A stretch of DNA of 22,153 nucleotides, taken from NCBI GenBank assembly GCA_023436495.1, contig JAEZIT010000090.1:1-22153 (forward strand), read 5' to 3'. Under the pieces are notes generated by a model, which ran no database searches, was not told where the DNA came from, and worked only from the letters and a program-made list of their open reading frames with translations. Shown piece by piece: positions 1 to 5,515 of this stretch (its first letter is position 1; each line of letters starts with the position of its first letter). The translations under genes and the position numbers were made by a program. The stretch is from Acidobacteriota bacterium (GTDB taxonomy: Bacteria; Acidobacteriota; Blastocatellia; Pyrinomonadales; Pyrinomonadaceae).

Positions 1-59
1 TTGCCCCTTAACTCATCGGGTTAGGAGGCGAACGCTCTATCCTGCTGAGCTACGGGACC
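1..59 (-). tRNA. 5' half of a tRNA-Arg(CCU), interrupted or truncated after the anticodon
   Basis: Read on the minus strand from 59 to 1, the sequence opens with a good tRNA 5' half: acceptor arm GGTCCCG, TA, D-stem GCTC, D-loop AGCAGGATA, D-stem GAGC, then anticodon stem TTCGC and loop CTCCTAA, giving anticodon CCU (Arg). The expected 3' stem GCGAA is not there (CCCGA follows), and no GGTTCGA-type T-arm appears in the next 15 nt. The 3' acceptor half would lie outside the window. Either the gene is split by an insertion such as a group I intron or integration junction, or it is a decayed remnant. The 5' half is clear; intactness is doubtful. Confidence 0.6.
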
Positions 60-127
60 CGTTCAGCGGGCCTCGTCTGCGGCACGCCAACTTTCAATTG
101 TAATTCGCAATTCGAAAATCGCAAATC

Positions 128-649
128 CTACGAATCGTATCGTATCAGCGAACGGACGTCGTAGCCGTTGAATTTCTCTCTGCCCTTCAGAAAATCAAGC
201 TCGACCACGAACAGCAGCCCGACGACCTTTCCGCCCATTTTTTCAACCAGGTCAACAACGGCCTTTGCCGTGCCGCCCGTCGCCAACAGGTCGTCCACGA
301 TCAGCACGCGATGGCCTTCGCCGACGGCGTCCTTGTGCATTTCCAGCGAATCCTGCCCGTATTCCAGTTCGTACGAAACAGACACCTTCTCCGCCGGCAG
401 CTTCTTCGGCTTTCTGACCGGAACGAACCCGGCGTTCAGACGGATCGCCAGCGGCGTCGCGAAAATAAAGCCGCGCGATTCGACGCCGATCACGGTATCG
501 ACCTTCTCGTCGCCGACCATCGCCTCCATCGCGTCGATCGAATCGCGCAAACCCTGCGGGTCTTTCAGCAGCGTCGTAATGTCGTAAAAGTTAATGCCCG
601 GCTTCGGAAAATCCGGGACTTCGCGAATAAGTTTCTTTAGATTGTCCAT
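128..649 (-). CDS. apt: Adenine phosphoribosyltransferase
   Basis: Cytosolic purine salvage enzyme: adenine plus PRPP gives AMP plus pyrophosphate. The 173 residues match the usual family length (170-180). The N-terminus carries the typical IREVPDFPKPGINFYDITTL block (residues 8-27), followed by GVESRGFIFA (55-64) and the type I PRTase PRPP-binding loop VLIVDDLLATGGT (115-127). The ATG at 649 begins directly with this family N-terminus. The gene is third in a co-directional run after the chlorite-dismutase-family gene and the acylphosphatase; the 73-nt gap to the acylphosphatase leaves room for its own promoter. A small hairpin (TCGGCG-GTG-CGCCGA) lies just upstream of the start. Nothing is missing from the active site. 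Confidence 0.96.
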   Translation of the reverse strand: MDNLKKLIREVPDFPKPGINFYDITTLLKDPQGLRDSIDAMEAMVGDEKVDTVIGVESRGFIFATPLAIRLNAGFVPVRKPKKLPAEKVSVSYELEYGQDSLEMHKDAVGEGHRVLIVDDLLATGGTAKAVVDLVEKMGGKVVGLLFVVELDFLKGREKFNGYDVRSLIRYDS

Positions 650-722
650 TTAGTTTGTCGGCGGTGCGCCGATGAAAAGAATAATGAATATTTTAATTTG
701 CGATCGGCCGGTGAATTGGCCT

Positions 723-998
723 CTACCTTTCGATCCTGAACGCCGAATATCGACCCGTCGGGTCAAGCACCGTCTCTTCGACGTGCTCAACCTGCGAATA
801 CGTCGGCCCCGCCGAAAGATCGTCCTTGAACGCCTCGACCATCCGGTCCGTTCCCTCCGCCAGAGCCTCGACCCGGCCGTCCTCCAGGTTCTTCACATAC
901 CCATGAACCTGATGCCGCGCCGCCGACCGCTGCGCAAAGAACCTGAAACCCACGCCCTGCACCACACCGCTTATCACAAATTTCCGGGCCACTAGCAT
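723..998 (-). CDS. acyP: Acylphosphatase
   Basis: Small cytosolic enzyme hydrolysing the carboxyl-phosphate bond of acylphosphates; its physiological substrate in bacteria is uncertain. The 91 residues fit the family (about 90-100). The first signature VVQGVGFRFFA (residues 12-22) carries the phosphate-binding Arg19, and the second, GYVKNLEDGRVEALAEG (33-49), carries the catalytic Asn37. Both key residues are present. The ATG at 998 is 27 nt downstream of the stop of the preceding chlorite-dismutase-family gene, so the two are probably co-transcribed. No strong Shine-Dalgarno sequence is visible. Confidence 0.95.
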   Translation of the reverse strand: MLVARKFVISGVVQGVGFRFFAQRSAARHQVHGYVKNLEDGRVEALAEGTDRMVEAFKDDLSAGPTYSQVEHVEETVLDPTGRYSAFRIER

Positions 999-1025
999 AA
1001 AAGTCTGGTCAGTCGGGACAGTCTG

Positions 1026-1778
1026 TTACCCCAGCGCGTCCAGGCATTCCATCAGCGGCCGCTGCCGGCAAGTATAAACGGGCATTCCGCGCAGGGTGAA
1101 TTTGCTGGACGGCATTTCCTTTAGTTCTTCCGCCAGCGCCAGAAAATCCTTCGGCTCGTCGGTTTCGAACGATATTATATATTCCTGATCGCTGAACCCG
1201 AAAGCGTGCGTCATATGTATCTTTATGTTCGAGAATTTCTTGCCCACCATGAACTTCTCTTCGATCATCGCCTCGCGGTCCTCGCCCGACATGTCGTACC
1301 ATTCCTTGTTCTTGGCGCACGGGTACAGGAAATGATATTTCTTGACGCCGGCGTTCACGTGAAAACGGTCTTCCGTACTGTCCTGCACGAACATCATCCG
1401 TTTCGTCACCGCTAGAAAATTGTCCGCCGTCTCCAAATAGCTGCCCAGGTTCGTTCGGTACAGCTTCGCCGTCATGTCCTGTATCAGGTCCAGCGAATTC
1501 CCTATCCGCCAAAACATCAGGTCCGCCTTCGAATCGAACCCGACCAGCGAATAGGTGAACAGCATAAATTCGTCCCCGAACGAATTGAACACCGACTGAA
1601 ATTCGCTTTTGAATATCCGTTTCGTCTCCGCGTTCAGCTTCCGCCATTCCGGGCTCACGCGCAGGAACATAAAGTTGACGAACTGCTTTTCGATATTTGG
1701 GAACTTGTGAGGTTCCTTCGCTTCCGGCACGAGCCGCAAACTTGTGGCTTCGCCGTTTTCCTTGTTTAAGAGATCCAT
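1026..1778 (-). CDS. Chlorite dismutase/HemQ-family protein, probably without the heme-ligand His
   Basis: This 250-residue protein belongs to the chlorite dismutase (Cld/HemQ, dimeric alpha-beta barrel) family. It has the motif YPCAKNKEWY (residues 152-161), which matches the YP..K..EWY stretch, and the C-terminal barrel pattern HAFGFSDQEYIISFETDEP (191-209). In heme-binding members the proximal His lies about 20 residues before the Gly of the G-x-D-D-like motif. Counting back from Gly194 places Glu174 there, and the distal Arg/Gln position falls on Ile187. That placement rests on remembered family patterns, not an alignment. If correct, heme binding or coproheme decarboxylase activity is doubtful. 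The gene leads an apparent operon with the acylphosphatase. Family assignment is good; function is open. Confidence 0.82.
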   Translation of the reverse strand: MDLLNKENGEATSLRLVPEAKEPHKFPNIEKQFVNFMFLRVSPEWRKLNAETKRIFKSEFQSVFNSFGDEFMLFTYSLVGFDSKADLMFWRIGNSLDLIQDMTAKLYRTNLGSYLETADNFLAVTKRMMFVQDSTEDRFHVNAGVKKYHFLYPCAKNKEWYDMSGEDREAMIEEKFMVGKKFSNIKIHMTHAFGFSDQEYIISFETDEPKDFLALAEELKEMPSSKFTLRGMPVYTCRQRPLMECLDALG

Positions 1779-1892
1779 TGGTTCAGCGCTTCAGATTGTC
1801 TAGATTACCAGTCCGGCACCGACGGGGGATCGGCACAATTTCCAGCTTTCATTTTGCCAACTTTCCACACCATTGTCCAAACACCCCGCCCC

Positions 1893-2040
1893 ATTGCCGA
1901 AGCCCGCACGCAGCAAGTCAGAACCACCTCGCGTTAGCGGGTGGGTTCTTCAATCGCGCAAGCCCGCTCACCACAAGTCAGAACCACCTCGCGTCTGCGG
2001 GTGGGTTCTTCAATTGCCGAGGCCGCACGCAGTAATGGCG
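1893..2040. repeat. 60-bp tandem repeat, two full copies and one partial
   Basis: Positions 1901-1960 and 1961-2020 are two directly adjacent copies of a 60-bp unit. They share the core AAGTCAGAACCACCTCGCG, a 3-4 nt variable loop and GCGGGTGGGTTCTTCAAT. A third copy begins at 2021 and breaks off after about 20 bp. Within each unit, GAACCACCTCGC and GCGGGTGGGTTC can fold into a hairpin with one bulged base. The sequence is non-coding in both directions as far as I can judge. It resembles short extragenic palindromic repeats rather than a gene. Confidence 0.85.
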
Positions 2041-2077
2041 AAACACTCAACCATACGCCAAATGCGCGACGGACCGC

Positions 2078-2353
2078 TTTAATGTAAGGCGGACCGCCGG
2101 TCCGCCAACCCTCGCAGCCCATCGCCCCACAAAATATCCCCACACACCGCTGCCCCACCAAGTTCGCGGACCAGCGGTCCGCGTTACATCTCCCGCCGCA
2201 AAATGTACGACGGACCGCTGGTCCGTCGCGCCCCGCAGCCCATCGTCCCGCAAATTCCCCCAACAAGCCTCTGCGCATACACCGCGGACCACCGGTCCGC
2301 GTCACATTCTCGCCGGTCAGCGCTACATCTCCACCGCTCCGCGTTACATTCCC
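2078..2353. repeat. GGACC..GGTCC palindrome cluster within a diverged 121-bp duplication
   Basis: Four near-perfect palindromes of the form CGGACC-N(2-3)-GGTCCG are centred near 2098, 2174, 2219 and 2292. Each is flanked on one side by a TGTAAC/GTTACAT-like hexamer in either orientation. Degenerate relics (CGCTACATCTCC, CCGCGTTACATT) follow to 2353. The block containing GCAGCCCATCG recurs 121 bp apart (2113 and 2234), so the cluster seems to have grown by a tandem duplication. No open frame here looks protein-like. Confidence 0.8.
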
Positions 2354-2355
2354 CC

Positions 2356-2622
2356 AGCCTCGTAGAGGCGTCCCGTTTATAGCACCCGCCAACCGATCAA
2401 CGCCCCAAGCTCCGTTAGGAGCGGCCCGTTTGTAGAAGCGCGCACCAAAAGTTGATCCCCAGCTCCGTAGGAGCGTCCCGTTTGTAGAACCGCACGCCAA
2501 CCAACCGCGCCAAGCTCCGTAGGAGCGACCCATTCCCAACCGCCCAAACCAACGGGCCGCTCCTACGGAGCTACGAAAACTTTTCCAACCCATTGCTACA
2601 AACGGGCCGCTCCTACGGAGCT
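2356..2622. repeat. Six REP-like elements, GCTCC-GTA-GGAGC hairpin plus tail
   Basis: Six copies of an element of about 29 bp: AGCTCCGTAGGAGCG followed by a tail resembling KCCCGTTTGTAGAA. Direct copies are at 2356-2384, 2408-2437, 2461-2489 and 2513-2534 (tail degenerate). Inverted copies are at 2551-2572 and 2596-2622. The core folds as GCTCC-GTA-GGAGC. Copy 1 has GCCTC-GTA-GAGGC, a paired change that keeps the stem; copy 2 has a 4-nt loop. The GTAGGAGCG string recalls REP elements moved by RAYT transposases in other bacteria, but no such gene is in the window. Confidence 0.85.
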
Positions 2623-2640
2623 CAAAACAAAACTCCTCTT

Positions 2641-2712
2641 CCTTTGCGTCCTCCGCGTCTTTGCGTGAAAACTTTGCCGAAGCCCGCACGCAGTAAGGGC
2701 GAAACATCCAAC
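2641..2712. repeat. 9-bp periodic repeat and a third copy of the CCCGCACGCAG element
   Basis: At 2641-2670 three related 9-mers run in tandem (CTTTGCGTC, CTCCGCGTC, TTTGCGTGA). This resembles a mini-repeat widely seen between bacterial genes, which shows up as spurious KDAKDAK-type peptides. Directly after it, 2673-2712 repeats the TTGCCGAAGCCCGCACGCAG..GGCGAAACA element also found at 2013-2050, with a partial copy at 1894-1914. The two fuller copies bracket the 620 bp between them. Confidence 0.75.
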
Positions 2713-2739
2713 GCCATACCTACACTGACCGCCCGGCTT

Positions 2740-2803
2740 TCCTCTCATGAATTGCCCTAGATTTCCTCTTATAAATTGCCACCGGCTTCAGCCCGTGGTC
2801 ACC
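2740..2803. repeat. Direct repeat TTTCCTCTYATRAATTGCC x2 and adjoining hairpin
   Basis: TTTCCTCTCATGAATTGCC (2740-2758) and TTTCCTCTTATAAATTGCC (2763-2781) are direct repeats with two differences. The second runs into CCACCGGCTTCAGCCCGTGG, an imperfect hairpin (CCAC/GTGG and GGCT/AGCC around a C-C mismatch). This is the last repeat block before the next gene. I see no convincing promoter between it and the start at 2848. Confidence 0.6.
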
Positions 2804-2847
2804 GCCCGTATTTACAAAACCGCCCGTTCAATGTAAGAATTACGCTT

Positions 2848-3717
2848 ATGTATCGCCTGCTCGTTTCCGCCTTAATTCTCATCGTTTCAGCGGTTTTCGC
2901 CGCGGCGCAGCAGCGGCCGCTGTTGACGGACGATGTTGACATTATTCCGGTGGGCACGATCGAGGTAGGCGCTGGCGTCGATTTTTATCAGAACGCCAAA
3001 TTTCCGCTGTCCGGGTTAAAGGGCGACCTGACGCGCGTCGGCGATATCCGCATCCGCCAGGGTTTTGCCTCCAACGTCGAGATCCAGATCGAAGGCGTCG
3101 TGCAGAATTACCTCGCCATCAATTCGCAGACGACACCGTCGCCGATCCCGCTGAGCATCGTCGGAAATTCCACGCACGATTTTGACGATTTTGTCGTCTC
3201 GGCGAAGATCAAGCTGCTGAATGAGACAAAGAATTTCCCGGCCGTCGGAATGAAGTTCGGATACCAGATGCCGAACACCGACCAGGCAAAGGGCATCGGC
3301 ACGAACACGATCAATATCTATACCAAGGTGCTGCTGCAGAAGAAATTCGGCGTGTCGCCGCAGCACCGTTCGCCCCGCGCGAATATTTACGGCAACATCG
3401 GGCTGGGGATCATGACCGCGCCGCTCGCCAATTTTACGCAGAACGACGTGCTGCTCTACGGCCTGGCCGGGATTTTCCGCATCACCGACCACATCAACGC
3501 CGTCAGCGAAGTGAACGGCCGCATGAACACCCGCGGAGCCGGAGCACCGCTCGGGACCGAGAGCGTCGGGCAATTCCGCGTCGGAGCGCAGGTCCGCGCA
3601 TCCAATCTCCGGTTCGACACCGCCGCCGTTTTCGGCCTTACGAAATACAGCCCGCGCACCGGCGTCGTTTTCGGCGTCACCTACCAATCGCCGAAGATAT
3701 TTTCACCCGCCCAATAA
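2848..3717 (+). CDS. Secreted beta-barrel-like protein (outer-membrane porin/transporter-like)
   Basis: The ATG at 2848 starts a clear signal peptide (MYRLLVSALILIVSAVFAAA, then QQRPLLTDD), so a longer frame from 2776 is rejected: its extra 24 residues come from repeat DNA. The mature part of about 268 residues alternates polar and aromatic/aliphatic residues as in beta strands (IEVGAGVDFY, VEIQIEGVVQNY, GMKFGYQMPN, FRVGAQVRASN). It ends in strand-like VVFGVTYQSPKIF, suggesting an outer-membrane barrel of the kind annotated as transporter-like or MetA-pathway-like. I cannot name a substrate. It converges on thiD and overlaps its stop by 15 bp (3703-3717). Confidence 0.7.
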   Translation: MYRLLVSALILIVSAVFAAAQQRPLLTDDVDIIPVGTIEVGAGVDFYQNAKFPLSGLKGDLTRVGDIRIRQGFASNVEIQIEGVVQNYLAINSQTTPSPIPLSIVGNSTHDFDDFVVSAKIKLLNETKNFPAVGMKFGYQMPNTDQAKGIGTNTINIYTKVLLQKKFGVSPQHRSPRANIYGNIGLGIMTAPLANFTQNDVLLYGLAGIFRITDHINAVSEVNGRMNTRGAGAPLGTESVGQFRVGAQVRASNLRFDTAAVFGLTKYSPRTGVVFGVTYQSPKIFSPAQ

Positions 3718-4521
3718 TTTTTCCGCCGGCTGAATATTTATCGGCGAATGCCCGCGCCCGATGTTCGGCGCCGTCCGAATTGCCGCGTTGACGAAACGCT
3801 TTGCCACACCGACCGCGTCAATTAGGCCTTTCCCCAACGCAAGATTCGCCGCGATCGCCGCCGCCAGCGTACAGCCCGTTCCGTGCGTCGCCGTCGTGTC
3901 GTAAAATTCGCCGTCGAAAATATGGACGTCGTCGCCGATGAAAAGGTAGTCCTTCGCCGTGCGCTTTTCTTCACCATCCTCCGGTTCGAGGTGCCCGCCC
4001 TTTATCAGCACGTTCTTTGCCCCGAGCGCCTGCATCGCACGTGCCGCCATTCCGGCCTCGATCTCGTTTCGGATAGACATCCCGGCGATCCGCTCGGCCT
4101 CGGGAATATTGGGCGTAACGACCGTCGCCAGCGGGAACAGCTTTTCGGTCAGCGCGCTCAGCGCCGCATCGTCGATCAGGTCAAAACCGGACGTGGACCG
4201 CACCACCGGATCGACCACGACGTTCTTTAGCCCGTATTGCCCGATCAGCCGCGCGCATTCCTCGATCACCTCGCGCGTCGGCAACATCCCGGTCTTCAGC
4301 GCCGCCACGTCCATGTCCTGCAAAACGGGCTCCGCCTGGCCGCGGACCGCCTCCGCCGTCTGTGTCACCGAACCGAATACGCCCGTCGTATTTTGGAACG
4401 TCAGCGACGAAACCGCCGCCGCCGCAAAACACCCGAATGCCGAAAACGTTTTTATGTCCGCAATGATCCCGGCCCCGCCCGAAGGGTCGAGCCCCGCGAT
4501 CGTCAAAACGACTTTTGTCAT
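3703..4521 (-). CDS. thiD: Hydroxymethylpyrimidine/phosphomethylpyrimidine kinase
   Basis: Thiamine pathway kinase: phosphorylates HMP to HMP-P and then HMP-PP in the cytosol. The 272 residues are typical for ThiD. The ribokinase-fold signatures are present: N-terminal TIAGLDPSGGAGIIADIKTF (residues 7-26), ALKTGMLP, VVDPVVRSTSG, VVTPNIPEAE, VLIKGGH, and the C-terminal DTTATHGTGCTLAAAIAANLA block with the GTGC anion hole and its catalytic Cys region. It starts 9 nt after the thiE stop, so the two are co-transcribed, and its 3' end overlaps the convergent barrel gene. No TPP riboswitch-like sequence is visible in the operon leader. Confidence 0.95.
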   Translation of the reverse strand: MTKVVLTIAGLDPSGGAGIIADIKTFSAFGCFAAAAVSSLTFQNTTGVFGSVTQTAEAVRGQAEPVLQDMDVAALKTGMLPTREVIEECARLIGQYGLKNVVVDPVVRSTSGFDLIDDAALSALTEKLFPLATVVTPNIPEAERIAGMSIRNEIEAGMAARAMQALGAKNVLIKGGHLEPEDGEEKRTAKDYLFIGDDVHIFDGEFYDTTATHGTGCTLAAAIAANLALGKGLIDAVGVAKRFVNAAIRTAPNIGRGHSPINIQPAEKLLGG

Positions 4522-4530
4522 AATTCCAGA

Positions 4531-5166
4531 TTACAGCGCGCCGAACTGCCTGGCGAACATCCGGATCGCAGCGTACCCCGCCGCGCCCGCATCCACCGCC
4601 TTCATAAAGTTCGTCTCGTCTATCCCGCCAAGAGCGATCACGGGAAACGCTCCCGCCGCGCCGCATACGCGCTTGAGTTCTTCGATGCCCTTCATCCCTT
4701 CCTTTCCCGGCGTCTCAAAGATGGGGCCGAAAACCGCGAAGTCCGCCCCCGCGCCCTTCGCGCCCAAGACCTCTTCCATCTCATGCGTCGAAACCCCGAC
4801 GATCATATCCGGCCCGAACGCTGACCGGATCGTGTTTACGGTCAGCGAACTGGTCGTCAAATGCACCCCGTCCGCCCCGGCCGCCGCCGCGATGTCCGCT
4901 CTGTCGTTAACGAGCACTTTTGTGTCAACATCCCGGCCTTCAGGCGCGAACAGTCGGGGTATCCGTGTCACTGAAGAAGTGAGCTCAAAAAGCTGCCGCG
5001 CGGTGATATTTTTCTCGCGGATCTGGACCATCTCCACACCCGCGGCAACCGCCCGTTCCAGCAACTCTTTTAATTCTAACGATTTAGATTTGAAATTGGA
5101 AGGGGTCAGCGACCCGTCGGTGATGAGGTACCGCAGCGGCCGCGCCGCCGGAAGATGCGCCGTCAT
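4531..5166 (-). CDS. thiE: Thiamine phosphate synthase (ThiE/TenI family)
   Basis: Couples HMP-PP and the thiazole phosphate to make thiamine phosphate. I take the ATG at 5164-5166, giving 211 residues (family about 210). It overlaps the stop of the preceding gene as ATGA, which implies translational coupling; a frame extending to 5292 runs through that gene and is not credible. Motifs: QIREKNITARQL, VLVNDRADIAAAAGADGVHL, VGVSTHEMEEV, ADFAVFGPIFETPGKEG and FPVIALGGID. One oddity is HLTTSSL where many ThiE proteins have HLGQxD, so a TenI-like variant cannot be excluded. The pairing with thiD favours ThiE. Confidence 0.9.
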   Translation of the reverse strand: MTAHLPAARPLRYLITDGSLTPSNFKSKSLELKELLERAVAAGVEMVQIREKNITARQLFELTSSVTRIPRLFAPEGRDVDTKVLVNDRADIAAAAGADGVHLTTSSLTVNTIRSAFGPDMIVGVSTHEMEEVLGAKGAGADFAVFGPIFETPGKEGMKGIEELKRVCGAAGAFPVIALGGIDETNFMKAVDAGAAGYAAIRMFARQFGAL

Positions 5167-5471
5167 TTTTCCCGCCGCGCCGCCGGATCTTTGCCCTGGA
5201 GCATCATGACGCTCTGCTTGAAATGGCCCATTTCCCAGAACGCGATCAGCAGGTTCAACACGCCCAATCCCGTCACCGCGCCCCGAAACCACGTCGACGC
5301 AACGGCCTCTCTCAAGACCGGAAGTCCTGCCTTTTCAGTAACAAACGCCAACAAATGATTATCGCCCCACTCGCCGATCACGCCGAAGCTCATCCACGGC
5401 AGCAGGGTCAGATAAAACCCCATTAAAAGGCAAAGGGTTATAAAGAAAATGACGGTCAGCCTTTCAACCAT
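5163..5471 (-). CDS. Small membrane protein, first gene of the thiE-thiD operon
   Basis: A 102-residue protein with two hydrophobic segments: residues about 6-27 (TVIFFITLCLLMGFYLTLLPW) and about 63-82 (FRGAVTGLGVLNLLIAFWEM). A basic tail KDPAARREK suggests a cytoplasmic C-terminus. I do not recognise the family. Its stop codon overlaps the thiE start (ATGA), so it is almost certainly expressed with thiE and thiD. That hints at, but does not prove, a link to thiamine or precursor handling. A promoter-like TATACT lies only 8 nt before the ATG. Confidence 0.78.
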   Translation of the reverse strand: MVERLTVIFFITLCLLMGFYLTLLPWMSFGVIGEWGDNHLLAFVTEKAGLPVLREAVASTWFRGAVTGLGVLNLLIAFWEMGHFKQSVMMLQGKDPAARREK

Positions 5472-5479
5472 ACCGTCAG

Positions 5480-5509
5480 AGTATAACCCGATTTCCTAGC
5501 GTTAAACAA
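5480..5509 (-). promoter_or_regulatory. Sigma-70-like promoter of the thi operon, nearly leaderless
   Basis: On the minus strand TTGTTT (5509-5504) and TATACT (5485-5480) are separated by 18 bp. TATACT matches the -10 consensus at 5 of 6 positions. The ATG at 5471 lies 8 nt beyond the -10 box, so transcription would begin at or next to the start codon, predicting a leaderless transcript. There is no Shine-Dalgarno sequence, which agrees. Confidence 0.5.
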
Positions 5510-5515
5510 CCGTAT

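Noticed and set aside
1844..1860. Third sigma-54-like site before the chlorite-dismutase-family gene (TTGGCAAAATGAAAGCT, minus strand)
   Set aside because: GG and GC are 12 bp apart, but the -12 reads AAGC instead of TTGC and the -24 lacks its final C; too weak to call.
1893..2622. Possible CRISPR array
   Set aside because: Repeats differ in length and family, have no regular unique spacers, and no cas genes are nearby.
1934..2707. 257-codon minus-strand frame through the repeat island
   Set aside because: Its translation is repeat-derived (KDAEDAKEEE, TRTGGP) and crosses unrelated repeat families; no ribosome binding site or domain.
3959..5209. 416-codon plus-strand frame opposite thiD and thiE
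   Set aside because: It is antisense to two clearly identified enzymes; the Ser/Pro/Ala-rich translation reflects GC-rich third positions and has no domain.
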